A DNA stretch of 64,000 bases from Candidatus Saccharimonadota bacterium (GTDB lineage: Bacteria > Patescibacteriota > Saccharimonadia > Saccharimonadales > Saccharimonadaceae): NCBI GenBank assembly GCA_017406985.1, contig JAFQXL010000004.1, forward strand, positions 309,708-373,707, in the 5' to 3' direction. The notes beneath the pieces are model-generated. The model ran no database searches, was not told the origin of the DNA, and saw nothing but the letters and a program-made list of their open reading frames with translations. Numbering within the stretch: position 1 is the first letter of the stretch; each line of letters begins with the position of its first letter. The position numbers and the translations under genes are program-made. Positions 32,035 through 41,668 of the stretch are shown in pieces.

Positions 32035-34773
32035 TTAGACCTTAATTTCGTCTGAACTACTAGTTCCGTTCGTATCGGTTACCATAACGCGAATAATGTC
32101 GCCAGAGGTCGCGTTAATTCCTTCTACCTTGTTCGTTCCCTCGACGACGGAACCGGTCTTAATCTGAGTTCCGTTTAGATAGATAATATAAGCGTTCAAG
32201 CTTACGCTTCCTTTAACGGCGCCGAACGTTAAAGTTTTACTCGAAGGATCGAATTTAGAAATTGCGACGGTCGGGACAGAGTAAGAACAGTCGTCCTCGC
32301 TTTCTCTATCATACCCATCAGGAACACCGCTATAAATCTTCGTTCCCGAAACTGGATCAGTCATAACTGTAACTTCGACAGATTCTTTAAGGGATTCCGG
32401 AGTACAGCTTGTTGCGAGTTTCTTATTAGCGGAGTTAAAGACGAGAGTTTCTTTAGTTGCGCCGGAAGTCTTCGAGTTATACCAGCTCGGCCAAATATCT
32501 GTCTGACCGTTAACGGTTAGCTTCTGAATACCGGAAGGCTGTGCCCAGCTATCGCCAGATTTCCATTTACCCTCACTCGCGTAGAGCTGTTTATGGACCG
32601 GTTCCATAAAGCTCGAGACGACACGACGAACAACGGTGTTTGAGCTTGAGCTAAGGCCAGAACCGTCGTGATTCCCGTTCCAAACGGTCATAGCAATCGC
32701 CGTAGAGAAGCTAGCCATCCAAGAGTCTTTCGTAACATTAGCGTTTGTAGTAGTAGTTGTACCAGTCTTAGAGCCAGTAACGACACCATTAACGTTAAAA
32801 CCGAAGCTTGTCGCCTGAGAACCGAAGGTAATTGTTCGGGCGCTCGAGTCGCTTAAGATACTTTCGAGCATATAAGCAACCTGTTCGTCATAGACGCGTT
32901 CGCCGGAAGTGTCTTCCCATTGTTCGATAACGTCGCCAGCAGAGTTCTTCATTTCAAGGACATAGGCGAGCGGTTTGTAGACGCCACCGCGAGAAATCGA
33001 GGCGAAAGCGTTAGCGTGTTCAACGCCTTTAACGCTACAGCCGGAACCGATTCCAATCGCAAGACCATAAGTCGATTCGTCACGGTCTGCACAATAGCTC
33101 CAGTCGCCAAGTTTATGAGCGATTTCAAGCGAATTTTGGATTCCGTTAATATAGAGAGCCTTAACCGCCGGAATGTTAAGCGAGTTTCCAAGCGACTTTC
33201 GGATTGTAATATTTCCGTTAAACTTATTCGAAGCGTTTCGGAGCATACAGCTAGAGCCAGAATAGCCGCCACAATAGAGCTTATCGATATTTTCGTCCTT
33301 CAAAATCGAACCTGGGCCGTAGTTCTGACCGTCGCGTTGCATAAAGAGCGGACCATAGTCGAGAATAGGCTTAATTGTCGAACCCGGTTCGAGCGAAGCG
33401 GTTGTCGCGTTAAGCTCGCCATAGACGTCCTTATTCCAGTCAATCGAGCCGACCATAGCGATAACTTGTCCAGTCTCAACATCAACCGCAGACATCGCGA
33501 TATTATCAGACTTATTAATATAGGTATATTTTGCGCCTTCCGCAACCGCAGCTTCCGCCATTTCTTGCGCACGAATGTCGAGCGAAGTTTTAATCGTAAA
33601 GCCACCGGCACGCATAGTCTTCATACCATATTTTTCCTCGAGCTGTTTCTTAACTTCAAGGACAAAGTGCGGAGCTTTAATATTTTCGTATTGTCCGGTT
33701 TCCGGACGAATTGTGTCGAGAATATTTTCCGCTTTTGCGGCGTCGCGTTCTTCTTCGTTAATATAGCCCATCTCGCACATAACATCGAGCGTCTTTTGTT
33801 GACGAGCAATAAGAGCTTCGTTTCCATAAGTATTATATGGGTTTAAGACGGCAGGGTTATTCGGAATCGCGGCGAGAAGAGCAGATTCAGCAAGAGTTAA
33901 ATCTTTCGCAGTTTTTCCAAAGTAAGCCTGCGCCGCAGATTCAACACCGTTTCGACGACCGCCATAAGGCGATTCGTTTAGATACATCGTAATAATCTGT
34001 TCCTTAGAATACATCTTCTCGACTTCAATTGCGAGAATCATTTCTTTAATTTTACGGCCGATACCGCCACGGTTTTCTGAAGCCGCTTCGTCCGAGAAAT
34101 AGACCTGTTTAATTAACTGTTGAGTTAAAGTCGAGCCACCCTGGACACCTTTTCCGCCGAGCGTAGAGATAGTCGCACGGATAATCGCGCCAAAGTCAAC
34201 ACCAGAGTGATTATAGAAGTTTCTATCCTCAATCGCAACTGTCGCCTGTCGCATATATTTCGAGATATTATTCTCGTCAGTAACGAGACGATAATCGCCA
34301 TCGCCACGATCTTCCCAAAGGACGTTTCCGTTTCGATCGAGGTAAGTATTAACAGATTCGCTAACTTTCATTTCGTCGAGGCGGATAGACTCAAGATCTT
34401 TCTTATAGTAGAGGAAAAGACCGCCAATCGCGATAATTCCGATTAGGAAGAGTGCCGCGAAGGCTTTAAGGAAGAAGAAGAGGCCGCGTTTACTAAAAAC
34501 AAATTTAAAAACACGTTTTGGATGGAGTTTTGCGAAAAAGCGCTTAACCGGCTGTTTCGGGAGACTAGCTAAATCTTCCGCATTTTTTCGAGCTTTCGCT
34601 TCTCTTTTTGCGCGGTGTTTATAGCTAAGGCTAGAATAGACATTCATGTCTTTTCCACCTTTTTTGAAAAATGATTTCTTTAATTTTTTATCGGATTTAT
34701 CCGTTTTATTAGGCTTCTTAGAACTATTCTTGTTCGAAGAATTCTTCGCCTTATCTGTTATTTTCTTCTCCAT
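32035..34773 (-). CDS. Class A penicillin-binding protein (PBP1A-type)
   Basis: The 912-aa protein has a Lys/Ser-rich cytoplasmic N-terminus of about 95 residues and one membrane span (FFFLKAFAALFLIGIIAIGG). Next is a GT51 transglycosylase domain (VAIEDRNFYNHSGVDFGAI with catalytic Glu; GGSTLTQQLIKQVYF; KEQIITMYLNESPYGG). A transpeptidase domain follows, with SxxK (EPGSTIKPI), SxN (SLGNS) and KTG (VTGSKTGTT). A C-terminal Cys-containing Fn3-like extension ends the protein. It polymerises and cross-links peptidoglycan. The unusually long basic N-terminus is the only odd feature. It fits a real peptidoglycan wall, as do FemX and the sortase substrates. Confidence 0.95.
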   Translation of the reverse strand: MEKKITDKAKNSSNKNSSKKPNKTDKSDKKLKKSFFKKGGKDMNVYSSLSYKHRAKREAKARKNAEDLASLPKQPVKRFFAKLHPKRVFKFVFSKRGLFFFLKAFAALFLIGIIAIGGLFLYYKKDLESIRLDEMKVSESVNTYLDRNGNVLWEDRGDGDYRLVTDENNISKYMRQATVAIEDRNFYNHSGVDFGAIIRATISTLGGKGVQGGSTLTQQLIKQVYFSDEAASENRGGIGRKIKEMILAIEVEKMYSKEQIITMYLNESPYGGRRNGVESAAQAYFGKTAKDLTLAESALLAAIPNNPAVLNPYNTYGNEALIARQQKTLDVMCEMGYINEEERDAAKAENILDTIRPETGQYENIKAPHFVLEVKKQLEEKYGMKTMRAGGFTIKTSLDIRAQEMAEAAVAEGAKYTYINKSDNIAMSAVDVETGQVIAMVGSIDWNKDVYGELNATTASLEPGSTIKPILDYGPLFMQRDGQNYGPGSILKDENIDKLYCGGYSGSSCMLRNASNKFNGNITIRKSLGNSLNIPAVKALYINGIQNSLEIAHKLGDWSYCADRDESTYGLAIGIGSGCSVKGVEHANAFASISRGGVYKPLAYVLEMKNSAGDVIEQWEDTSGERVYDEQVAYMLESILSDSSARTITFGSQATSFGFNVNGVVTGSKTGTTTTTNANVTKDSWMASFSTAIAMTVWNGNHDGSGLSSSSNTVVRRVVSSFMEPVHKQLYASEGKWKSGDSWAQPSGIQKLTVNGQTDIWPSWYNSKTSGATKETLVFNSANKKLATSCTPESLKESVEVTVMTDPVSGTKIYSGVPDGYDRESEDDCSYSVPTVAISKFDPSSKTLTFGAVKGSVSLNAYIIYLNGTQIKTGSVVEGTNKVEGINATSGDIIRVMVTDTNGTSSSDEIKV

Positions 34774-34837
34774 ACCACCTCTACTTAGTTTATAACACTT
34801 ATCTTTTATTTTATCACAGATGGGTAGTTTTTCAAAA

Positions 34838-35578
34838 TTATTTTAGCTCTCTCGGAAGTTTTTGACGGATAGATTCAAAGATACAAACGAGTTCGCCAAA
34901 GGCAACATAAAGCAAGAATCCAGCGACGATAGCGAGGACGGTCGGGAGAGCTTCAAGCAGAGCGTTTCCGACGAGATAAGCGACGATTGCCGCCGGAACA
35001 GAAACGAGGCTTGAGAGAGCTTGATATTTCAAAATCGTTCCCTTTTTAATTTTAGCGCGTTGCATAATCGAAAAATCGCCAACTTCCTGCGGAATTTCAT
35101 GCGCGACGGTCGCGAGACAAGCCGAAATTCCGGTCGCAGGGCTAGCAATAAAACTAGTTCCGAGAACAATTCCGTCCGCGATAGCGTGAACTGAATCGAC
35201 CGCAAGCATCGTATAAGCTTGAGAAAGATTTTTAATTTGTTTATCGCCGTGAGTCTCGATTTCATTTTCCTTCGAACGATGTTTATGGATATCATTATGG
35301 TGATGGAAATGTCCCATAACAAAGCCGATTAGAGCGGCGGCGAGAGAACCGGCGATAATTAAGCCAACTAAAACCGGCATTTCGAGCTCGTCTTCTTCAA
35401 GAATCTCCGGAACAATATCGCCAAAAACAGCATAAACTAAAACGACGAAAGCGATAACTGGACCGATTTTTTGAACAAATTTAACGAATTTACTTTTTCC
35501 GTATAGAAGCAAGATTCCGCCAGAAATCGAAAGTACTGCCGTTAAAAGAACCGAGATTAACATTAAAATAAAATTCAT
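34838..35578 (-). CDS. ZIP-family metal transporter
   Basis: The 246-aa protein has eight likely membrane spans and a His-rich cytoplasmic loop (MGHFHHHNDIHKHRS). It also has the ZIP metal-site helices HAIADGIVLG and HEIPQEVGDF, both with conserved His and Glu. ZIP proteins import zinc, iron or manganese; the metal is not predictable here. The extended -10 TGtTATAAT (35592-35587, minus) lies 8 nt before the ATG, leaving essentially no leader. It is divergent from galU. Confidence 0.92.
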   Translation of the reverse strand: MNFILMLISVLLTAVLSISGGILLLYGKSKFVKFVQKIGPVIAFVVLVYAVFGDIVPEILEEDELEMPVLVGLIIAGSLAAALIGFVMGHFHHHNDIHKHRSKENEIETHGDKQIKNLSQAYTMLAVDSVHAIADGIVLGTSFIASPATGISACLATVAHEIPQEVGDFSIMQRAKIKKGTILKYQALSSLVSVPAAIVAYLVGNALLEALPTVLAIVAGFLLYVAFGELVCIFESIRQKLPRELK

Positions 35579-35625
35579 ACATATATATTATAACACGAGC
35601 GTTTTTATTTTAAGATTGTTAGTGA

Positions 35626-35631
35626 TATAAT
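35626..35631 (+). promoter_or_regulatory. Extended -10 of galU (leaderless)
   Basis: TGaTATAAT with the -10 at 35626-35631, then 6 nt (TTGAGT) to the ATG at 35638. Confidence 0.7.
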
Positions 35632-35637
35632 TTGAGT

Positions 35638-36471
35638 ATGAAAAAGATTACTAAGGCTATTATTCCGGTCGCGGGATGGGGAACGCGCCGACTTCCTATT
35701 ACAAAAATTATTGAAAAATCGATGCTTCCGGTCGGAAACAGACCGTTAGTTGATTATTCCGTTCAAGAGTTAATCGACGCTGGAGTTAAAGACATTTATA
35801 TGGTAATTTCGAACGTTGAGCCTTGTCAGGTTCAAGAGTTTTATAAAGACAATCTCGCTCTAAACCAATATCTTGAAGAACGCGGAAAAGCCGACCGACT
35901 TGAGCTTGCAAAGACTTTACCTGAAGGTGTAACAATTCACTATACAATTCAAGATCCGTCTGGAGCTTATGGGACGGCGGTTCCGGTCGCGATGGTAGTT
36001 GAAGAATATAATATCGACGAGCCAGTTTTCTGTTTTATGGGCGACGATTTTATTTGGAATCCAGGCGGAGAAAGTTCGGCAGAGTCGCTTCTAAAAGCAA
36101 TTCAAGGTGAAGACGAAAGCGTTATTCTCGGAATCGATCATCCTTATGAAGCGCTTTTAAACGGTGGGGCTTTGACAATCGAGAACGAAAGATTAGCTAA
36201 AATTACTGAGAAGCCGGCGCCAGAACAAGTTACTGGTCTCGCTTCAGTTTCAAAATATATTCTTTCGCCGTCGCTTCTTCGAGAAATTGTCGAATATGTT
36301 AAGGAGAATAATTTCGGGCCGGAAGATCAAGAATATATGATTACGGATCCGTTTGCTTCGTATATTGAAAAAGGCGGATGTATTCGTGTAGCGAGAACCG
36401 CGGGAGAATATCTGGACGGAGGAACCGTCGAAGGTTGGCTCCACGCGAATAATGTTGTTTTAGGAAATTAA
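35638..36471 (+). CDS. galU: UTP-glucose-1-phosphate uridylyltransferase
   Basis: 277 aa from ATG 35638. The nucleotidyltransferase start GWGTRRLPITKIIEKSMLPV is the GalU signature. FCFMGDDFIWN holds the metal-binding acidic region, and EKPAPEQVTGLASVSKYIL the sugar-binding part. It makes UDP-glucose for polysaccharides and glycolipids, fitting the Wzx/Wzy-GT operon and the PMM-like gene. A TTG two codons earlier is in frame but lies between -10 and the start site. The 3' end overlaps gpmI by 12 nt (convergent). Confidence 0.94.
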   Translation: MKKITKAIIPVAGWGTRRLPITKIIEKSMLPVGNRPLVDYSVQELIDAGVKDIYMVISNVEPCQVQEFYKDNLALNQYLEERGKADRLELAKTLPEGVTIHYTIQDPSGAYGTAVPVAMVVEEYNIDEPVFCFMGDDFIWNPGGESSAESLLKAIQGEDESVILGIDHPYEALLNGGALTIENERLAKITEKPAPEQVTGLASVSKYILSPSLLREIVEYVKENNFGPEDQEYMITDPFASYIEKGGCIRVARTAGEYLDGGTVEGWLHANNVVLGN

Positions 36472-38061
36472 CGAGTCGCGCCAAGTTTCCGGTAAATCGG
36501 TAAGCCCAAGCAGATTTGCCAAGGTCGGCGCGATGTTTGAAAGCCCAGCATCAGCAATACGGTTTAAGTCATATTTTTCGCGATTCTCGGTATTATCATA
36601 AAAAATACATGGGACGAGGTTCGTTGTATGAGAGGTTTTTGTTTCTCCGTTTTCGTCGAGAAGCTCTTCGGCATTGCCATGATCTGCTGTTATTAACATC
36701 ATCCCGCCGAGTTCGTCAACTTTCTTCGCGATACGCGCGAGTTGGATGTCTATTGCTTCGAGCGCCGTAATGGTAGCCTCTTCGTCCCCAAAGTGTCCGA
36801 CCATGTCGCCGCCGGCATAGTTGATGCGGATAAATTTATAGTCATTAATCTTCTCAAGTAAAGCGTCGGTTGTTTCGGCAGCTTTCATCCAAGGTCGCTC
36901 GTTATAAGGGCGGGTGTCCGATTCGATACAAATTTGTTCTTCGTCTTCATATTTTTCATAAGAATTACCGTTAAAATAATAAGTAATATGACCAAACTTT
37001 GCGGTTTCAGCGACAGAAAGTTGAGAAATTCCGTTTTGGTGCAAAAATTCATGAAGTGAATCGTGGATTTCGACCGGTTCGACAAGGCGATACTGCGGAA
37101 CGTGGGTATCGGAATTATATTCAGTCATTCCGGCGAAGAAAACATCGAGCCTGCGGTTATTTTCAGTTCCGCGGTTAAAGCCGTCGAAAATTTCGTAGGT
37201 AAAGGCCTGCGCAATTTCAATTGCGCGGTCGGCGCGAAAATCGTAATAAATAAAACTGTCGCCATCTTTTACGAGCCCAACCGGAGTATTTCCTTTCGTA
37301 ATTACAAATGGCGGACAATATTGATCTTGTAAGTCCGGCGTCATTTCGCGAAGCCGAGTAATCGCTTCTTCGGCAGATTCAAAATAGTTATCAGCAATTC
37401 CATAAACAATTGCGTTCCAGCCACGCTCGACAACTTTCCAATCCGTTTCATAACGGTCGGCAACATAAATCATTCTTCCGCCGCCGCCGGCAATTTTATA
37501 ATCGCGCGGGTTACCATATTCATCGGTTAGAGTTTTAAGAAAATCTTCTAATTCTCTAATATATTTTTCAGCCGAAACCGGATTAACATCACGCCCGTCT
37601 AGAACAAGATGGATTCGAACTTTTTTAATTCCCTCCTGGCTTGCGCGACTTAACATTTTAAAGAGGTGCTTTATATCGCTATGAACTCCGCCGTCGCTAA
37701 AAATTCCCGAAAAATGGAGAGTTGAATCTTGGGCCTTAACGTTTGCGACTGCGCCAGTCCAAGCCGTCGATTCCCAGATTTTTCCAGTCTCAAATTCGTC
37801 TTCGATTTTCGCGATTCCCTGTTTAATAATCTGTCCGGAGCCGAGCGCGTTATGTCCGACTTCAGAGTTGCCCATTTGTCCCTTTAAAATCCCTACCGCT
37901 TCGCCGGAAGCTTGGAGCGCCATAGTTTTTTGAGTTTTTATCGCATTATTTAAAAATTCAGTATGCGCCGCGAGGACTGCGTTTCCTTCAACTTTTCGAC
38001 TTAAGCCAACGCCATCTAAAACGGCAAGAACAACTGGCCCACCATAATTCAACTTGTTCAT
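36460..38061 (-). CDS. gpmI: 2,3-bisphosphoglycerate-independent phosphoglycerate mutase
   Basis: The 533-aa protein has the phosphoserine motif GQMGNSEVGHNALG (Ser attacks phosphate), RIHLVLDGRDV and the two-metal sites MVGHFGDEEA and ITADHGNAEEL. It interconverts 3- and 2-phosphoglycerate. The -10 TAGAAT (38077-38072, minus) leaves only about 3-4 nt of leader. It is convergent with galU (12-nt overlap) and lies 23 nt downstream of pgi on the same strand. Confidence 0.96.
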   Translation of the reverse strand: MNKLNYGGPVVLAVLDGVGLSRKVEGNAVLAAHTEFLNNAIKTQKTMALQASGEAVGILKGQMGNSEVGHNALGSGQIIKQGIAKIEDEFETGKIWESTAWTGAVANVKAQDSTLHFSGIFSDGGVHSDIKHLFKMLSRASQEGIKKVRIHLVLDGRDVNPVSAEKYIRELEDFLKTLTDEYGNPRDYKIAGGGGRMIYVADRYETDWKVVERGWNAIVYGIADNYFESAEEAITRLREMTPDLQDQYCPPFVITKGNTPVGLVKDGDSFIYYDFRADRAIEIAQAFTYEIFDGFNRGTENNRRLDVFFAGMTEYNSDTHVPQYRLVEPVEIHDSLHEFLHQNGISQLSVAETAKFGHITYYFNGNSYEKYEDEEQICIESDTRPYNERPWMKAAETTDALLEKINDYKFIRINYAGGDMVGHFGDEEATITALEAIDIQLARIAKKVDELGGMMLITADHGNAEELLDENGETKTSHTTNLVPCIFYDNTENREKYDLNRIADAGLSNIAPTLANLLGLTDLPETWRDSLIS

Positions 38062-38084
38062 ATATATTTTTATTCTAGCATAAA

Positions 38085-39416
38085 TTAAGCGTTTTCGAAA
38101 TAGCCCGGTTTTTCGAGTAGACGGAACATTTCGTTTTTATAAGCCTCAACGCCCGGCTGGTCGAACGGATTAACGCCTCCGAATTTCGCGGAAAGAGCGC
38201 AAGATAATTCAAAGAAATAAATTAAACTACCTAAACTTTTTTCAGAAAGGTCTTTTAGTCTTAACTCAATAACCGGAATATGAGCAGAGTGAGCAGTGAT
38301 AGTCGCTTGTTCTGCTTTGTCGTTAATGTAGCGAAGGTCTTTCCCCTCGAGATATTTTAGCCCATCTAAGTTTTCTTCAAGTTTCGGGACAGTAATCGAA
38401 GATTTTAGAACTGGATCGTTTTCGAAAGTAATAATTGTCTCGAAGATATTCGGACGGCCTTGTTGCATATATTGGCCGAGAGAGTGAAGGTCGGTCGTAT
38501 AAACCGAAGCGGCAGGAAAAATACCTTGGTTTTCTTTTCCCTCGGATTCGCCGAAAAGCTGTTGCCACCATTTTTCGAAATATTCTAAGCTAGGCTCGAA
38601 CGAAGCGAGAACTTCGAGGTCGAAATTCCTTGCTCTTAAAATATGTCGCGCGGAAGCATATTTATAAATATTAGAGTGATCGCCGTTTTGTTCTTCGCGC
38701 GCGCCCTCGAGTAATTTATCGAGATCAACACCCGCCGCCGCAAGCGGAAGAAGCCCGACCGCCGTAAAGACAGAATAGCGCCCGCCGACCGCGTCCGGAA
38801 CGACGAAACGCTCATAGTTATTATGAACCGCCTCGTCATAGAGCGCGCCTTTCGAGCTGTCGGTCGTCGCATAAATTCGGTGATAAGCCTCTTTTTCGCC
38901 ATATTTCTCAATTAGTTTTTTCTTAAAGATTCTAAAGGCAATAGCTGGTTCGGTCGTCGTACCGGATTTAGAAATAACATTAATCGAGAAATCTTTACCC
39001 TCGATTTCGTCAAAGATTTTTTGAAGCGAAACGCTAGAAATACTATTTCCGCTATAGAGGACTTTTGTATTACTTTTTAGCTGTCCGTCGAGAGCGTCGA
39101 TAATCGCGCGATGTCCAAGATAAGAGCCGCCGATTCCGATACAAATTAGATAGTCGGAGTCGTTTTGGATTTTTTCTGCAGCTTTTTTAATCCGCGCATA
39201 TTCTTCTTTATAAACCGCTCTGCGTTTTTCGGCGTCCTCGCCGTTCTGAGAAAATAAATTTTCTCCTCCCGGCTCGTAGCCGTCATAATCCTCTGGGAGA
39301 GTTACCCAACCCGCCATCGAGTCGGTTTTAATTTCGTCTAAAACTTTTTCAGCTGAATTCGTCTGAACCGCAAGTTCTGAAGCGTCAATATCACAATGGA
39401 ATTTTAAATCAATCAT
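38085..39416 (-). CDS. pgi: Glucose-6-phosphate isomerase
   Basis: The 443-aa short form has the PGI sugar-isomerase landmarks GIGGSYLGHRA, VISKSGTTTEPAIA, and the catalytic region SLGQYMQQG with GGVNPFDQPGVEAYK at the end. It links glucose-6-P and fructose-6-P. It has a proper ribosome site (GGAGAGG) and a -10 TATAAT (39450-39445, minus), divergent from the tRNA-Leu promoter. Confidence 0.96.
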   Translation of the reverse strand: MIDLKFHCDIDASELAVQTNSAEKVLDEIKTDSMAGWVTLPEDYDGYEPGGENLFSQNGEDAEKRRAVYKEEYARIKKAAEKIQNDSDYLICIGIGGSYLGHRAIIDALDGQLKSNTKVLYSGNSISSVSLQKIFDEIEGKDFSINVISKSGTTTEPAIAFRIFKKKLIEKYGEKEAYHRIYATTDSSKGALYDEAVHNNYERFVVPDAVGGRYSVFTAVGLLPLAAAGVDLDKLLEGAREEQNGDHSNIYKYASARHILRARNFDLEVLASFEPSLEYFEKWWQQLFGESEGKENQGIFPAASVYTTDLHSLGQYMQQGRPNIFETIITFENDPVLKSSITVPKLEENLDGLKYLEGKDLRYINDKAEQATITAHSAHIPVIELRLKDLSEKSLGSLIYFFELSCALSAKFGGVNPFDQPGVEAYKNEMFRLLEKPGYFENA

Positions 39417-39463
39417 TTTACCTCTCCTTTTATTCTTCCCTTTAATTATAACCTAACTTTTGT

Positions 39464-39469
39464 TATAAT
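39464..39469 (+). promoter_or_regulatory. Extended -10 of tRNA-Leu
   Basis: TGtTATAAT with the -10 at 39464-39469, 11 nt before the mature tRNA 5' end; divergent from pgi. Confidence 0.6.
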
Positions 39470-39480
39470 TAAAGAGGTAA

Positions 39481-39567
39481 GCCCGAGTGGCGGAATTGGC
39501 AGACGCGCTAGCTTCAGGTGTTAGTGTCTTCGCGGACGTGCAGGTTCAACCCCTGTCTCGGGCACCA
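39481..39567 (+). tRNA. tRNA-Leu(CAG)
   Basis: 87 nt with encoded CCA. The acceptor stem is GCCCGAG/CTCGGGC. The anticodon stem CTAGC/GTTAG encloses loop TTCAGGT, anticodon CAG. The long variable arm is expected for Leu, and the T-loop GGTTCAACCC is present. Confidence 0.95.
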
Positions 39568-39579
39568 GCAATTCGCTAC

Positions 39580-39608
39580 TTTACAATCCGTCGTTTTTAA
39601 GGTATAAT
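39580..39608 (+). promoter_or_regulatory. Promoter of rplK
   Basis: TTTACA (39580-39585), 17 bp, TATAAT (39603-39608), leaving a leader of about 45 nt before the rplK ribosome site. Confidence 0.75.
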
Positions 39609-39661
39609 AAAGGTGTTACGCACTAATATATTAGTTAATTCTTAAAGGGAATATTTTTACT

Positions 39662-40090
39662 ATGGCGGAAGCTAAAAAAGTTATTGGTAATTTAAAACTT
39701 CGTATTCCTGGCGGAAAGGCTACGGCTGGACCTCCAGTTGGTTCGACTCTCGGTCAATGGGGACTTAACATGATGGACTTCATTAACCCGTTCAACGAAG
39801 GAACGAAAGATTATATGGGCAAGAACGTAATTGTTCATATTAAAGTTTATGAAGACCGTACTTTTGATTGGGTTTGTCTTGGACAGCCGGTTGACGATTT
39901 AATCCGTGAAGAGATTAAAATCGCAAAGGGCTCCGGAAAACCAAATACCGAGAAAGTCGGAAAAATTACTCGCGCACAGCTCGAGAAAATCGCAGAAATT
40001 AAGAAAGACCAGCTAAACGCGGTCGATCTTGAAGGCGCGGTCAAAATCGTCGCTGGGACAGCGCGCTCGATGGGCGTTGAAGTCGAATAA
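39662..40090 (+). CDS. rplK: 50S ribosomal protein L11
   Basis: The 142-aa length is typical of uL11: N-terminal domain (LRIPGGKATAGPPVGSTLGQ, with the conserved PPVG hinge) and C-terminal rRNA-binding domain (KIKAKGSGKPN-like, VGKITRAQLEKIAEIKK, GTARSMGVEVE). It binds the GTPase centre of 23S rRNA. L1 (rplA) normally follows directly in bacteria. Here a 100-nt perfect-ended stem-loop and then a convergent flippase gene follow instead. Confidence 0.96.
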   Translation: MAEAKKVIGNLKLRIPGGKATAGPPVGSTLGQWGLNMMDFINPFNEGTKDYMGKNVIVHIKVYEDRTFDWVCLGQPVDDLIREEIKIAKGSGKPNTEKVGKITRAQLEKIAEIKKDQLNAVDLEGAVKIVAGTARSMGVEVE

Positions 40091-40196
40091 TTCGCATTAA
40101 ATCTCTCATTTTAGCATTTTTCGAAACTTGCTCGATAACAAATCGCACTTCGTTTCGAGAAAATGCTAATCTGAGGGATTTTTCTTGCGAATTATT
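40086..40196. terminator. Large stem-loop at the rplK end
   Basis: AATAATTCGCA (40086-40096) pairs with TGCGAATTATT (40186-40196). Inside, AATCTCTCA/TGAGGGATT, TAGCATTTT/AAAATGCTA and CGAAAC/GTTTCG continue the stem around a 25-nt loop. It overlaps the rplK stop codon. GGGATTTTTC on the plus strand can act as a terminator, but the size suggests an additional structured RNA or element. Confidence 0.7.
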
Positions 40197-40208
40197 AGTA
40201 CTAGCCTT

Positions 40209-41666
40209 TTATTTACGGAATAGTTTTTTAGTGAAGCTTTCAACTGTCGTCCAAATCTCCATCATCATAGCGTCGCGGAGAAGCGTCATTAGCCCGACAT
40301 AGACTAGTCCGCCGACCGCGATTTGAACAAATGTTCCGATAGCGGTTTCCGGCAATATTTTACCAACCATAACAACGACAATAAACATTAAAACTCCACA
40401 GATAAGGCACTTTAAAGCGGGTTTAAAAACCTCGCGGATAGGCATAACGGATTTTTTAAGGGCATATAACTGAACGCCAGTAACCGCAAATTCAGCCAAA
40501 ACGGAAGCAATAATCGCGCCAATCGCTCTATAATTCGGAATAAGAATAAAATTCAAAGTTAAATTTGTAACAGCTCCAGCAAAAATACTGAGGGTAAAAA
40601 ATCTTTGGCTACCAGTAGGGATAAGATATTGATGTCCGATAGCGTTACTGAGCGCAATAGCAAAAATCAAAAGAGTTCCGATCTGCATAACCGGGATTGC
40701 GTTTAAGAACTGTTCTCCTAAAAACCAAGGGATAAGATTAGCGGTAATTCCGGCAATTCCAAAAGCAACTGGCGTAGAAATCAACCAAACAAAATGGAGA
40801 GATTTCTTTAGTTTAGTTTTAATTTCTCCTTTATCATTCTTAGAGTGAAGATTAGCGATGCGTGAAGCCATAACCGGGCTAAGCGCCGTAACCACAGATA
40901 ATGAAAACTTCTCTAATTTTTGAGACTGTTCATAAATCCCAACTTCGTTCATATCCTTAACTAAAATCCCTAACATAGTCTTGTCTAAAACAGCGTAGAC
41001 TTCGGTCATAGCTTGAGGCAAGAACATTACAAAGATTGGCCAAACATGCTTTTTAAGACCAGCTTTTGTAATTTTTACTTTTTCAATGGTCTTAGGAATG
41101 AGAACCCAAAGAGAAAGGTTCGAAATTAAACTACTTCCGCAAAAAAGTGCAATATAAAGCCCTAAATCTTCCGGAGTTTTAATAAACATAAATGTCAAAG
41201 CAATAAAAGTCAATTTTACTATAGTATTACGAATAGTAATCGTTTTAAACATCTCTAGTCCCTGGAAATACCAAGAAACATCAAAAGCGTTTGCTATAAT
41301 CTGTATAGCAAAAATCGCATAATAAAAACTATACTCGCCAGTTCTCATGCAAATAAAATAATAAATGAGCAACGAAACCGAAGTTGCAATCCAACGAACA
41401 ATATTTATATGCCAAAAGGTTTCAGAACGTGCGCGCTTATTATCTTGACGATAAGCGATTTCACGAGTTCCATAAAGCGCCGTTCCGAGAACTGCAAACA
41501 GAACAAAATAAGAATTAACGCTGTTTGTAAAGCCGAAGATTCCGACACCTTCTGAGCCTAGCACGCGCGAAACATAAGGAGTAGTAATTAATGGCAATAA
41601 AACAACGAGAATCTGATAAGCGAGGTTATAGATAAAGTTCTTTTTGATTTTATTTTTCGCCGACAT
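40209..41666 (-). CDS. Polysaccharide flippase (Wzx/MATE-like)
   Basis: The 485-aa protein has 12-14 membrane spans (first spans about residues 12-35 and 45-65). The family start is NFIYNLAYQILVVLLPLITT-like, followed by SRVLGSEGVGIFGFTNSVNS. It belongs to the oligosaccharide flippase (RfbX/Wzx) group, which moves lipid-linked sugar units outward. It is the last gene of a compact operon (wHTH, recJ, Wzy-GT fusion, flippase) with a 2-nt gap to the gene before. No wall-linking or chain-length gene is seen here. Confidence 0.9.
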   Translation of the reverse strand: MSAKNKIKKNFIYNLAYQILVVLLPLITTPYVSRVLGSEGVGIFGFTNSVNSYFVLFAVLGTALYGTREIAYRQDNKRARSETFWHINIVRWIATSVSLLIYYFICMRTGEYSFYYAIFAIQIIANAFDVSWYFQGLEMFKTITIRNTIVKLTFIALTFMFIKTPEDLGLYIALFCGSSLISNLSLWVLIPKTIEKVKITKAGLKKHVWPIFVMFLPQAMTEVYAVLDKTMLGILVKDMNEVGIYEQSQKLEKFSLSVVTALSPVMASRIANLHSKNDKGEIKTKLKKSLHFVWLISTPVAFGIAGITANLIPWFLGEQFLNAIPVMQIGTLLIFAIALSNAIGHQYLIPTGSQRFFTLSIFAGAVTNLTLNFILIPNYRAIGAIIASVLAEFAVTGVQLYALKKSVMPIREVFKPALKCLICGVLMFIVVVMVGKILPETAIGTFVQIAVGGLVYVGLMTLLRDAMMMEIWTTVESFTKKLFRK

Positions 41667-41668
41667 AA

